The position numbers and the translations under genes were made by a program. Below the pieces are notes generated by a model. The model was not told the DNA's origin. It made no database searches and saw only the letters and a list, made by a program, of their open reading frames with translations. From Pyrrhosoma nymphula (taxonomy: Eukaryota > Arthropoda > Insecta > Odonata > Coenagrionidae): 64,000 nt of DNA. The stretch lies in contig OY754339.1 of the NCBI GenBank assembly GCA_963573305.1, forward strand, positions 14,741,941 through 14,805,940, in the 5' to 3' direction. Shown here piece by piece: positions 46,586 to 59,567 of the stretch (the stretch's first letter is position 1; every line of letters starts with the position of its first letter).

Positions 46586-47426
46586 CTGAGGTGGTAAAAA
46601 CGGCTTCCGTTTTTCTTAACCTCTTATAATTGGTTATCTGTCTCTCTTTGGTTGCCACTGCGTTTTAAAGGAGTAACCTGTAAATTAGAGAAGAAAATGG
46701 CATCTTGAGGCACGACATTGAATCCTGATTTTTTTTCTGTGAAAAAATGATCCGTGACTGTCGCGGCAAGTTTTTCACCAATTTTTATTAATTTTACTTC
46801 TGCGAGTTATTTTTATTCTGAATTTTTCTAGAAAATCATTATGATACTCCGGCAATTACGCTTATAATACGCATATTTATGGATTTTTAACATCACAACT
46901 GATTTATTTATAGAGTTTATTTATAGAGTTTAACGTTTGCTCATCAAAATAATTACAGGGAACTGATCAGCTTAATATGGCCGATTGCGCATTTTAATGA
47001 CAACAACAGTTTCCTCTGTTATCTTTCCCTGTTTATCCAAGTATTTTCGTCTTGAACCTATACTTATAACCAATGGCAAGAGCCTTAAAAGGATGATTTA
47101 AGTGACGATGGTTATTTTTACTGGTCTTATTTCAACTTGCTTCGTGAGTTTAACCGCATATATATTACCCAATTTTTGAACCCCTTCCCGTTGTTTGATC
47201 TTTCCCAATTTTTGCATAATACATGTTTAATTTTGATGATAGAATCTTGGCAAATGTTTTCGAATTTTTCACGTTATCTGATTTAATTTTAAAATATTTT
47301 TAATTTATGTACATAGAGAAGACATTCATAAAGCATTACTCATTGAATTGTTAAACATTGAAAGCATTGCAAAACATTGAGGGGGTAAACCGCAAAAAAG
47401 AAATTCAAATTTTGAACTATAAAGTA
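46586..47426. other. AT-rich stretch without recognisable features
   Basis: A weak trace of the 42820/46405 repeat is present at 46690-46750. Otherwise unassigned. Confidence 0.35.
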
Positions 47427-48063
47427 AAAATATATAAAAAACACTTTTTAAAAACTGGTCTTATTTCAAAATGCACTCAAAAGCAAAAAAATAAAAATAA
47501 AATGCACTCAAAAGTAAAAAATACTAACGAACTAAAGTAATTAACAAAGTTAAGAGATCTTCTATTCCAAATTTATAAATACATTAAAGTTGAAAGTGAA
47601 AATGAATATTTGTTCACTTTATCTGTGCAATTCGTCGATGATTATGAGGCAAGAACGTATAATCGTATGTCTAATTGATCATCATGATTATAAGACCAGG
47701 GTGCAAGTAATCTATCAAGTTGAATTTCAGCCTGCAAAGTAATTTACTAATTGTAAGTTGAATTTCAGCCTGCAAAGTAATTACCTAAGTTGAACTTGAG
47801 CACCCTGGTCTTATAATCATGATGATCAAATAGACGTACGATTATACGTTCTTGCCTCATAATCATCGACAAATTGCACAGATAAAGTAAACAAATTTTT
47901 ACTTTTAACTTTAATATATTTATAAATTTGGAATAGAAGGTCTCTTATCTTTGTAATTTGCAATCTAAAATTTATTTTCTTCTTTTTAGTGCATTTTTAT
48001 ATGTTACTTTTTAGTGCATTTTGAAATAAGACCAGTTTAAAAAAGTGTTTAAAAAATATATTT
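47427..48063. mobile_element. 637-bp inverted-repeat element
   Basis: Arms of about 270 bp (47427-47705 and about 47797-48063) share CTGGTCTTATTTCAAAATGC near the outer ends and GATTATGAGGCAAGAACGTA and ATAAGACCAGGGTGC near the centre. The spacer contains AAGTTGAATTTCAGCCTGCA twice (about 47717 and 47756). There is no coding frame. No unambiguous target duplication could be fixed because the outermost bases are A/T-rich and diverged. Confidence 0.8.
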
Positions 48064-49959
48064 TAATTCATTTTTTGGAAGTTGTCTCCCGTTTTCTCTG
48101 TTCAAGAAAGATACCTGTTGGGTGCCAAGGAGAAATGGTGACCATGAGGATGTGAGTGGGACGTTGATCAATGGAATAGGTTACACTTTTAGTTTCTTGA
48201 TATTTCGAGTTAAAAGGCTGGTTTAAAAAAAAGAAGTGGAGACAGCTCTTTGACGTAGACGGTGAAGCTTGAGAAAGAGGGAGTTTACAACACGCCTTGT
48301 TATTGTTGTACTGAAACATGGTGGCAGTTGGGTTTGTTCCCGGAAAGATGCACTATTGGACAATGAAATCAAAACGGCTACTTGGGTCGAAAATGTCCCG
48401 TGATTCGATATGTAATATTCGAATTACAGTTTAAATATGTTCGCGATTTAATTCTCAAGTGATCATCTACCAGGTTATTTGCAGTGTAAAACAGCCGTAA
48501 CAGCTTAATTTATTTTGATGTAAGTGACAAAAACTCTACGTCAGTGGAGAGACAAATGTATATACATTGCAGGAATTTTAGGGAATTTTATCTATTACAT
48601 TGAGAGTCCGCGTTGACACAAACTCATGCATTTTGATAGATCCGAGATCTATTTTTGCTATCACGACGTCATGCTTTCATTTTGTTACGCAACGCATTTA
48701 AAATAATTTTGGAGAACATATGCCATACTTTAATTTTCCTGGGGTATGGTGCCATATTTATTTGTCATTGTAAACATTTCATTCTAAGCGACCAGAGGCT
48801 CACAAAAACCGGTACTTTATATCTAGAATCGCTCTGTGTTAACAAAAATGTATATTGTGCTTTTAATGGGATAGAAGCACTTGTCTTGGTAAGTCTAAAA
48901 ATGTAATTATTTCCACTCAGATAAACCCATTTTCGTGCAACGAATGACATTTTAATTGAAGATATTATTGAATAGTAAAAGTTTAAGTCTGGCTCTCAAT
49001 GAATTAATCTTGCCTGGTGAGTAACAAATTACCTTTTTCATTTTAAGAGGAAACCTTTTTGCAGTAAGTTATCACGATGTTCTAATTAAGTTTACCCAAT
49101 TCGTTGAGCATTAGGCGATTTATTTCCTTGCAATTTATTTAAATATGCCATTAATGATGATGCCAGGTGATTGTTTTTCATTTCAAATTTTGTAGAATAT
49201 ATTTAGGTATATTGATGTATAAAATGTCAGCAAAATGTTTTATGTTCCATTTCTAAACATAAATTTAGAGAATCCATCCTTCCATATTACAGAAACTGTG
49301 TCAAACTGCTACGTTGCGGGAGTAAGTGCGAACATTTTATGAGGCAGCTAATTTCTAGCTATCCAATTAGCTCGAGGTAGCAGGGTCATTTCTAGGGCTG
49401 GATAATTCATATGTCCCATCCAGTTAAGCTAAAGTTGCGGTCTAAGTTCCGGCAAAGTTCCATGCACGGTTATACGAGCTAAATATTACCCGTCTGTTCA
49501 CACACCAAGACATTTCAAGACCGTCTGATTAACTTCCGTTTCCACACCCACCACCCCAGGGATTCAAGTACAGTTCTGAAACTTTTTTACAAAAGTACAT
49601 CAAGGATAGTTTTTCCAAATTCCCGACGTTTTTGGAACTTCGGGAATGGGGATCTGGAGGTCGTATATTTCGAGAATTCTGGGATATTCCCAAGGTCTTC
49701 CTTTTTATTTAGGGTGACTGTAGCGGTAATATTGATACCAGTGAAATATTTCCAGTGATCAGTTTATTCAGTCCCTGAAGAGGCGAAATCCTAAAGCAGG
49801 GTCAACACATGTGGTTTTGTTGTTTGTTGTATTTTATTGTTATTGCGTGAAAAAAGCATTTATTGACTTGACTGTAATATTGAGTAGGTGATTGTCAGTG
49901 CACATTTTATTAGGCATCCTGTTAAGCAAGTTAAAAAAGTTACTAGTACCACATTTCAT
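48064..49959. other. AT-rich stretch without recognisable genes
   Basis: Open frames up to 83 codons only, with no known pattern. Confidence 0.4.
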
Positions 49960-51120
49960 ATAATTTTACATCTGCTTATTCAGTGGAACTCGCCATACAA
50001 GATTTATATTTTAAATATTTTGCCTTAATTGATGCATTTTATAACTTGAGTTTTCGGTTTGGTATTCGAAAATTAGGGGAAAATTATGCCAAAATAGGTT
50101 TTTTAAAATCTTTGAATCGACACTACTCCTTGGTATTTGTTTGCAACCATTATAATATCATGAAATGTATTGAGAGAGTAAAAGAATAAAACTGGTTAAA
50201 ACTTGGCAATGTCCACTGGATTTGTTGTAGGTACAACGCTTTTCGACGCTTATGCGCCATCATCAGGTACAAACATTATGGGGAAATTTCAGTCTTATAT
50301 ATGTGTGCGGGGAAGGAAGGGGAGGTTGAAGGGAGAGGGAAATGAAATGTATTCTTTCGCGTTAAGTTCCGTGGGTCTAGAAAACAGGAAGTACTGGTAC
50401 CAAAGATTTTCAACGAGTTACCAATCTCTCTGAGGAAATTGCAAAGCATTTGGGAGGTCAAGGTACAATGCAAAAAGTATCTGTTGGGTGGATAGTAGTA
50501 AAATAAATAAACTCTAAATGAAAAATATGTTTTTTGCTGAATGTCTTAGGCACCTTCTGACAAGTCTTTGACTTAGCGAGACCTAGGGATGTGATATCAG
50601 ATTCATATAATTCACATTCAAATGTCTCAAGCTCATTTATAATAATATGTTAAGTTAATAGCATTGGTTGGTCTATGATGTTGGTTGTAATTGATAATTA
50701 TCAAATTTTATTGTAACTGTCAAAATTCTAATTGAAATTTTTGTTCAAAGTGAATTTACATTTAAAAAAAATATTGAAATAGAAAAAAAAAACTATTGAA
50801 AACTGAAAAAAAAGTACGAAGTCGTTACATATATATTCAAATTTTCGTACTTCTTATTCTTTTCCTTTATCCCAATCCGTTTGTGGGGTCGGCATTCCCT
50901 TTATTTTATCTTTTCGTCCACACCTCTCTGCTTAAGGCTTCCTCTCCCTTCCAACCTTCACTTAGGTCTTCTTCCACCTTATCTTTCCATCTGATCAAAT
51001 TTATCTCATATGCCATAATGATGCGTATTAAAATAGCATTGATTTGCCAAAAAAAACCGCACGAACCAAAAATGTGACCGTATAAATATATGACAATTCT
51101 GGCAAAAATCATTCACCCTG
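49960..51120 (-). repeat. R1 dispersed repeat, copy 4, in two pieces
   Basis: 49985-50190 matches the low-coordinate half of copy 2 (TTTGGTATTCGAAA and TTGTTTGCAACCATTATAA then CATGAAATGTATT). 51010-51115 matches its other half (TAAAATAGCATTGATTTGCC against TAGAATAGCATTGATCGTC). About 800 bp of other sequence, including the motif at 50230-50266, separates the pieces. Confidence 0.5.
50230..50266 (-). other. CTGATGA-T-hairpin-GAAA motif
   Basis: On the minus strand: CTGATGA, T, then GGCGC pairing with GCGTC across ATAA (one G-U pair), then GAAAAGCGTTGTACC. GTAC precedes and TGTAC follows, allowing an outer stem. It lies between the two halves of R1 copy 4. Confidence 0.45.
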
Positions 51121-51364
51121 AAAACGATGGCAGACTACGCCAACGAAACGTGGGCGCAGTTTAACACCATTACCCGGCTGGAAACCCGAGAACTATTCAA
51201 CCTTCATGTAGTAGTTGATCATAGTTAAGCTTAATTGCTGTAATGGTATTGTAACTTACGGGCTGTGACTTCATAGAAGCTCTTCCTTCCTTTAGCATCC
51301 ATGTTGGGCCGCAAGGGCATAATATTTGTTCTCATGTATCTTCCTTAAAATTACCACGATATGT

Positions 51365-51435
51365 ATGAAGTCTTGGTAGCGTTGTGGTCTGCGAATTCAT
51401 TCAAAGGCGCGTGGTTTAATTCTACATCCACGTGT
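51365..51435 (+). repeat. Degenerate tRNA-like SINE head
   Basis: GTCTTGGTAGCGTTGTGGTC and GCGTGGTTTAATTCTACATC look like decayed A- and B-box regions. This is a relative of 42365-42432. Confidence 0.35.
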
Positions 51436-54400
51436 TTTTTGTGGGATTTAAATCATTCGAAGTGGTCCAGGTTACTTGGTTATTGGTTACTCGGTTAGTC
51501 CTTTGGTTACTTGAAAATTTTAGAGAAATAAACGCTGTAACAACCGTGCTTATAAGTGCACAATAAATACATGATCGTCGATATAACTTTTCATAATGTG
51601 ACCAAAATAAAAGTTTAAATATGAGCAAAAATAAAAATAATCGAAAATTAGCAGAGCAGGATAATCTGAATGAAATTTCAATAATAGGGATATACCATTT
51701 GTAATTATCCGCGGTTTCAATTTAAAGCATAATTTGTCTTTCGTGTCTGTCATGGATAGAAAATGATTTTCACCTTCCTCATTATCAAGCCAGATAGTAC
51801 ATAAATATGCAGCATTATGTATCATTACTTTTATACATTTTCAGTGAGAATTATTAGCTTTTCACATAACTTGATCGATAAATGTATGCATGATTAAATT
51901 AATTTTTTCACACAAACGCTTTATCTTTACATTTTTATATGGCAATATCTTTGTAACAAGATCCCTGGTCTTTGTAACCAGATCTGTCTCAAACTTAAAC
52001 ATTCCACTGAAGGTAGCAATTTTTAAGATCTTTATTTTATGTTAAATTCAGAATTTTAAATATCTGCCTACCAGAAATATTTTATCTTGTAATAAGCCAA
52101 GTTTTGGAAAACTTAATTTTTACAACCCTTCGAAAAGAAAATTATGAAAGTTTCCAGATTAAAATTATTTTTGTATTAATTAGGGAGTGCTATTGTACTT
52201 CCTTAGCATTTTATTTTGTTTCATTTTTTTGTTAGAAAGTTTTGAAAACTACCTTCCTCCTAAAAAAATCATAAAAATTGGAATTTGAGCCATTTAAATT
52301 CTAAGTTAAATTAGTTAGAAATTCATTGAAATAGCATAGATAATCCCAGGTTATTGGATGCATTAAGTTATAGACCTTAATAGATTTTGCACAGCAGTGT
52401 TTGCCTCCTTGTCCTAAACCCAATCATCTGGGAAAAAGAATTTAACACCAGTGATATCAAATGCAGAAAGTGCTCTACAACGAGATTAACAAATTGACTC
52501 TTAATTTTGACCAGAAAAAATTAAGTAATAAATTTGATTTTAAACTGATAAGATAGAAGGATACAAGTGCTCAAAATATATGATTTATCTATTGTGATCA
52601 AGCTACTTATATATTATTTTTTTTGGACTATTTGATAATGAATGACCCTGTGGCATTTCTACGTATTTTGTCACTATCCTTTCAGCAGGATGAAAAGCCT
52701 TTACAAAGTTACGATTTTGAGGTTTAATAAGTATAATTCTCCCAATTTCCAGGACCAAATTTTCATAAGACTCTGTAACGGACAATCCTTATGATTCTCG
52801 TTATGCGACGGAGAATTCTTTTCCGCCAGGATACACTCTTCAAAGAGATCCCTTGGATAAGACGTTTTTCTCCTGTTATCAGCGCCGTGACATTTACCAA
52901 CCCTGAGTTGACTTTGGAAATTACAAGCGCGCGCTAGCTTGTGATCGGTCGCGATGACCTCCATGCGAATGACGAAAACTTTATGGAATCCTCGATGCCT
53001 CGTGTATTTTTCATCCCTTGCGGCCTCGGGGCTGTTTTTGCATGGTCCCATCTGTTTTCATTTTCCTGAGAGGAAATATATGAAGTTGAAAAACAGTTGG
53101 TCAAGTGCAGATGGCGTCTCTATTGACATATCACACCTTGAAGTTTACCATATGTCGTTGAAGACTTGTTACCTCTCACTCTTTCACTTTTATTTGACAG
53201 ATTACACTTTTTTGGTTAAACTTTTGACTGATGGATTTCTCGAACGTTATCAGTCACTTCGCAGATACCTACTTTGATGATGCTATGTTAATAAATATCA
53301 GCGTTGGTGTAAAATAAGCATGGATTGATATTAACGATTGATCAAGGTATATTGATAACGTTTAGAGTAAACTCTTGGTTAATAATAGAAATGGGAATGG
53401 TTTTTGTCACTCTTTAAGAGCCATTGTACGAGAGAGTGGGGCAGAAAAAGGTAGGTCTTGGGACAACACATTTTTGATTTCGCTGAAATTTTCAGAGTAT
53501 CCTCAACTAGTAGCCAAATAAAAATGTGTAAGACGGTTTCTTTTTAAAACATTTATTTTGGATTTTATTTACTTCCAAAGGTCAGGGTCAGATGCAAATT
53601 TGGCCGTGCAATGGGCATAACAGGCGATACTTTCTATTTATAACAGGGGATCATGTTAAAAACTATAGTTGGTGGTCGGGGTCATCCTAAATTACACCAT
53701 TTTACATATTTGACCTAGGGTCACTTTGTGCACTGGCAGTGTAGGGGTTTCAAAATAAAACGAAATTATATGAGAAGATAATGAAATTGAGTGCCAATTT
53801 TTTGCAATGCCCATAGTTGCCTATTTTAAATTTTATGTCATTTTGTAAAGTGTCATGTAGAATTCATTGGTGACTAAATTATATATGGTCACTACTGTAC
53901 GTACAGGGTGCCTCAAAAGATCACTCCGACGCCATTTAGAGCTGTAATCATGCCATCGTATCTTCCAATGCCCACAGTCAATAAATACTCCAATACCTTC
54001 TCGTTTTTTGTAGGTCAGTACCTATTCTTTACATAAAACCAAAATCCAGTTGGGGGATTTCACAGAAAACACTAAAATTATGCACTACAGGGAAGCGAAA
54101 ATAAGTTCGAAACGCACGTTTTTCTATATTGTTTTAGGCAGGGACCTGGAGCGCTCCGATTACATTAGGAAACTTTTTTATGATGAGGCGTGACTAAAGG
54201 AAAGAGGTCAATAAGCTTGGTTGGTCATTTGGGATGAGGGGAGCGACAACTGGCGTATTATAAAATGATCATTCTTCTGCTTATTCTTTGTTTGTTGAAT
54301 TCGAGCTCTTTCGCGATTCGAGAATGAAGGAATAATAATTTGAGAGGAAATTTCTGTTTTCCTCCCTTTCCTCTCTCGGACACCTGCTTCATGGTGGGTC

Positions 54401-54689
54401 AGTCTCCATCCTCAGGGTCCTCCCTCTCTCCTCCTTTTTCCTAGGATTGATATTGTTGTTGGCACTGCCCCCTCAGGGGAACAATAGGATTCAAATCTCG
54501 AGAATAAGTTTTGCATGTGCATGAATTTTCTCGATAAATGCGGAAAATCGTCTTCCAAGTGGCTCTGAGTGTAGTGCCGTCCCTATTAAAATTATGCGGT
54601 CTTTTTTGAACTTCAATGGCTCTCGTATTGCACGTGGTAGATGAAAATGATACCTTTAGGTCAGGCCTAGAGACACAGGTAGATTTGAA
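51436..54689. other. AT-rich stretch without recognisable genes
   Basis: Plus 52954-53277 and minus 52701-53051 are open for 107 and 116 codons in overlapping antisense positions, with no family pattern. CAGGGTGCCTCAAAAGATCA near 53909 looks like an element terminus, but I found no partner. Confidence 0.35.
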
Positions 54690-55290
54690 GTTTTTTTTCA
54701 AAAGTATGAGAGATTCAAACAAATGCAATATATTTAATATTAAGGGAGTTAAAGTGATTTTTCAGTATTCCAAAAAACCTTCCCCTTTTCCACTCCCCTG
54801 TTCCGATTTTTCTCATTGACGAACTTGATGGAGATTTATTATTAAAGAACTCCTCGAAGTCTACCTGTGCTTCTAGGCCGGGCCTTAATTTTTTGTTTAA
54901 TTAATAGACAGCTAATTTTCTCAATTATTGCAGTAAGGATTAGTTATTTCAAAAATTGTTTCGGTAAAAAATTTAAGATAAAATTTGGGAGATGTACAAC
55001 AACTTTGAACGAATCTGATATTGAGTCTACTGATGACTTTCTGGTTTTATTGTCTGAAAATTTTTTTTCCACCTCTTGAGGTAATGGCTGGTTTTATCAA
55101 AAAATCTTTCAAACTAAAGTATTTCGTAGCAGCCTTAGAAAGTATAATAAATTTCAATGAATGCATATATTTCATATTAAGGATTAAGTAATATTTCAGT
55201 TTTTCAAAATACCTCCCCCATTTCTTTCCCTCCCCCCTCTGTCCGAGTTATCCCATTAACGAACTTCACCGAAACTTCACACCTTTATAT
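54690..55290 (+). repeat. Divergent duplicated units (54690-54842 and 55128-55290)
   Basis: Both contain AATGCAATATATTTAATATTAAGG-like text (second copy AATGCATATATTTCATATTAAG), then TTTCAGTWTTCCAAAA-like text, a C-rich block (CCTTCCCCTTTTCC; CCTCCCCCATTTC), CCGAGTTAT or its variant, and CGAACTT. Units are 440 bp apart. The parent element is unknown. Confidence 0.5.
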
Positions 55291-57461
55291 ATTACTAGCG
55301 GAAGGTACAGGTTGAACTTCAACGGGTGTGATAAACATCGAACTTATTTTATTAGAAAACCACAAAGCCTGAAGAATACTGGCAGCGTGGTCATTTGAGG
55401 AGTTCGTCACCTATCTTGTATGTTGTGTTCGTTGTAGTAGACACGCTGACCATTTTCCAGGTGCACGGAGAGATGAGTGACTGCCGGTCCTCTTTCATGC
55501 ACGGGAAACCCAAAAATGGGCCACGCAGACTCATTGTCAGTACTACTTACATAGCACACAGGTTGATAGATGGTCACCTCTTCCCTCCGGTTCTCTTAAG
55601 CCGTCTTCTGAGTGATTCACAGCTTGATCGCTTCCCTTGTGTACATACATATATTTGCATTCAATGACTCAATTGAGTTACCCAATTCATCTTTGATACG
55701 TGCGTTGAGCATTTTAATCAGGATTGGAGAGTCGGGTACAATCCAGCGGTTGACAACGTCAAAAGAAGCATTTGCAGCAGCAGCCATGGTTATTTGTCCT
55801 ATGAATCCTTCATCACCCGAATTGCGCCTTCGGCATAAAGGGTAGCCATAATCATTGGTTTCGGTTGCTAAATGAAAAATCTATGGTGATTCTTAGTGCA
55901 CTTGCCGATTTTCATGCACGAATATCGTTTATTGCACAGAATTACCGTTCTTCTTTCGGGTAAGAAGCATGTAAAGACGTCATTATAATTTCCGCCTTCT
56001 TAAAACCAATCGAAGTTTCAAAACATATGGGTATATTTTGAACCAGATTTATAGCTGGTTCCCCGTCCGTAGGTTGGGTTAGGATGAAATATCTGCGGTT
56101 CTTAGCATAACCCGAGAATCACTTAGGGGAGATGCTCATGAGATCGCTGGTGGGTACCTATGTCTTTGAGCATCCAAGTCTAACCTTTAAAGCCCGACCT
56201 TTTGTCTCTTTAAAAGCCCGGCGAAGACGGCAGCATAGCACGGCGAAATGTTGCGCAAAATATTTAATAATAACTCGCAGAACCAAATACCTAATAGCAA
56301 GTTTAATATTTGTCGTTTTTCTTGCAAGGACTCATTTTATCGCTAAGAAGACATTCCTCTTACTTTAGAAGATTTTTTCGAAAGGTTACTATTTTTTCTA
56401 TTTGGCTTGTTGATGGATATATTTTTAAGTCCAAGGAGGGGAAACAGCGTCAAGTGAGAGTCTTGAATAGGCAACTTGATGGTTGAGTGAATGTAAGTTA
56501 ACTGCACTTTAATACTTTTAATTAGTAATTATTTCCCCTCTGTCCCTTCCAGGAGCATGCCATACCAAAACTATTACCTAATAGTTTCTTCAATATAGCA
56601 TGTGCTATATCAGTGATGTCCCTCCCTCCAACTCTGCTTAAGTGTTTAACCCGCACAAAATAAAATAAACACATGCCTCTCTTAACAGGCTTTATTTGAA
56701 GAAAAGACATTGATTAAAAATGTATTCTGTTCTTTCCCTTTATATTATTTCTCTTTGAATTATTATTATTACTTTTCATTTCCTTCCAACCAAATCTCAT
56801 ATTAAATTCCTTTCCGTAGGCAGGAAAACTTGCCATGGCTCATGCTGAACGGAGCAAAAAGGGAAACACAAAATCTTATCATCTAATACCATGGTTGCAA
56901 GAAAAATTCCAAAAAATATTTTTTTGTAATAAGTAACCGTTTCAAAAGTCATAGTCAAATGGAGCCATATAGAAATTCAGACACCTGTAAGGAAAAGGTG
57001 GTTCACTTTCACTAACACATGAAATAGTCTCATTTTTAATGCTGTCATGAAAAAATGAAGAAATCTATACCACTCTGTTCAGTAAACAGAAGATTTCGTC
57101 ACACCCATCTTAACGTCTTTTTCACCCACTTTAAACCAACGCATCTCCAACAATTTCATGTCACTTTTCATTCTAACTTTTCGCATTTATGAAATATTAT
57201 TACTTTGTCATTTAACCTATTTTTCTGCAAGTGGCAGGATCTCAAAGATGTGAAGTGAGTTTTTCCTCATTACGTGGGAATTTGAGAAAAAAAAATATTT
57301 TCGACGATGTGACGGAAGATCATGTATACCTTTTGTTCAACTGATAAGTACCAGTACTGCAGCACCCAAATTCATCGTATGAATGTTATTTCTGGTATCA
57401 TTCAGTCCAGCCACAAAACGTATTGTCCCGGCAATTAGAGTAACATTACCACGCACTGAGA
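55291..57461. other. Stretch without recognisable genes
   Basis: Plus frames 55395-55667 (90 codons) and 56132-56368 (78 codons) carry no recognisable domain. Confidence 0.4.
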
Positions 57462-57724
57462 AGCAAGTTATCACTCACTCAGTGATTCAACCCGAAGGTT
57501 GGTTTGGATAGTTGGTGGTAGAGCTCAACACGGACTAAGCCACAGGCGTGTGAACTTAACACATTCTGGGTAGGGGGGCCAGTTCCTTTTCCTAGGCCAC
57601 CTCGAACTCAGAGGATTTTTTTCTTCGAGGGCCTCTAAAGGCTTTACCCGGATTTGAACCCGGGACGCTCCAGGAGTAGCCAAGCGCTCTATCCACTAGG
57701 CCACCACGCTCCCTAGCAAGTTAT
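57462..57724 (-). mobile_element. Second SINE type, 243 bp, with 10-bp target duplication
   Basis: AGCAAGTTAT stands at 57462-57471 and 57715-57724. On the minus strand the element begins with a tRNA-like head: GAGCGTGGTGGCCTAGTGGA (A-box) and GTCCCGGGTTCAAATCCGGG (B-box with a perfect T-arm). A body of about 165 bp follows, with no similarity to the first SINE. The head keeps both promoter boxes, so RNA polymerase III transcription is plausible. It is not a functional tRNA, because the 3' acceptor strand continues into the body and the duplication marks it as inserted. Confidence 0.85.
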
Positions 57725-59567
57725 ATTAAAGATGATATGATGATATAAAACAAGTCTTTATCTACAGGATTGTCAGGTAGAAATTATATATGTTGTCACT
57801 GATCGTTTCACTTTACATTACCATTTGTCCGTTATCCCACCTGTAAGAATATCATTGCATAGGCATTATTGACCCTATTCTTCAACACCCAGCCAAAATT
57901 TAAATCTGGAAGAAGAAGAACTGAAAAACAGCGTGAATGTCCTCTAAGCTACTACAGGTATCGAATAAGTTCATCGACCCCTGAAGGCATTTAAGAATAT
58001 AACTTACAAAGCACTGGTTCTCGGACAAGCAATATTCATTGTAAATGACATTAGAGATTGACTAACAGTTATACAATTAAAAATATTGAGGATAAATATA
58101 TTAGTTACACCAGAAACTGGCCTTAGGCGATCTTCGTCCTTGGTTGGTACTAATATTTTTCGGTGGTTACATTCGTGGATGCTGTGATTCATTTTTTCAT
58201 AGTGTTGGTCCGATCAGTAATTTCCACGAGAAGTGAATAACGACTAGAATACACGCAGGGAATGGCAGGTTTTGGAAAAATTTACAACTTCTGCCGACAT
58301 AGCGTTAGCATTGACCACCAGTTCAGGATTTGAGTCACCTTAACGATAAACGAATTTAACTCTTTTGGAAACTTCGACTACAATTTGTAACACTGTGTGC
58401 GTAAGTTATTTCACATACCCAAATTATCAAGGATAAGGACTTATTGCCATGGAGTTGAAGAATTAACCAAAGTTTTTAAAAATAGACCAAGGAGATATAC
58501 TCCATGAAATATACCAATGGCAGACGAGTTAGCTTTTTGAAAGCTCATCTTAGTAAAAATAAAGAGAAATTAGTAATTTTATACACTTTTTATTGATCAC
58601 TCAACCGATTTCAACATACTGATCACGTCATTTTCAAGAGCTCACACAGATAAATATTATATATGTTCCACCAATTAAGGTAAGGTTTAGATGGATTTAG
58701 AAGTCCTGCCTTTTGCTTAATTTGAGGTAGGTACCTACTTGACTTCACTGCCGAGACTTTCCACTTCTCATAAGCTGTTTTTATTAAAAGCTTATACCTG
58801 CATTCTCGTTCAAAATGACGTTTTTCTGATCTAATCTGTGCGATATCCATAAGAGTTTGTGTTAAAACTTTACAATATCAAGGCTAGATTACAGTATAAC
58901 TAGCCTGTAAACTCTATTTATTTCCTCTCAGTTTTCAAATGAATTTCATAGATGCTATATTTAAGTTTACAGAATTTCTGGAATGAGTTACCCCTGAGGT
59001 GAGAGCCACCTTAAATATTTCGTGGTTTCGTAAACAAAGCAGCGATCATGGATGTAGTCGTGGATGTGATTATTTTGTACATAAAGCGCATATCAACTCG
59101 TCTCTCGATCTATTTTTAGAAGTGTGCTGCCTCTAGTACGCTGGGTCTGAAACTAATAGAAAGCAAAAGCAAATGTTGTGTTGTGAAGTGAGAAGCACGT
59201 ACAAGAATAAATAGAAAGGGGTAATATGGTAAATACGTTATTTGTTATTCCTACATAATTATGCCGGCAGGTTACAAAACATTTCACTAACGCACATCGT
59301 ACCATTAAAAGTCGTTCGTTTGCGCTCAAGTGCTCCGATGTGTCTCTCTCCGCTAATTTCGAAATATTGATCATGGAGAGCTCAAATTACTTTCCGATTA
59401 TTTATTTTTTCATCAATTCATAAATACCATTTCTCCGTAAAGGGACAACTGTTACAATTCTAAAAGCCGCCAAAAAAATTTGGGATGAAAACATTTTCGA
59501 CGGGATATCAAATTTTAATCGAGTCGTTATTACCGCGAGACAAAGCATGCGCGAATTAACCTTTTGG
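57725..59567. other. AT-rich stretch without recognisable genes
   Basis: A minus-strand text near 58585-58625 (TTGAAATCGGTTGAGTGATC) resembles the flank of retroelement terminal motifs but has no clear hairpin. Nothing else was recognised. Confidence 0.35.

Noticed and set aside
49775..49800. A further hammerhead-like site (CTGAAGAGGCGAAATCC)
   Set aside because: There is no room for a stem between CTGAAGA and GAAA and no outer stem, although a short stem III could form; it does not share the architecture of the other sites.
53905..53930. A transposon end (CAGGGTGCCTCAAAAG)
   Set aside because: It looks like common element termini, but I found no inverted partner, duplication or interior.
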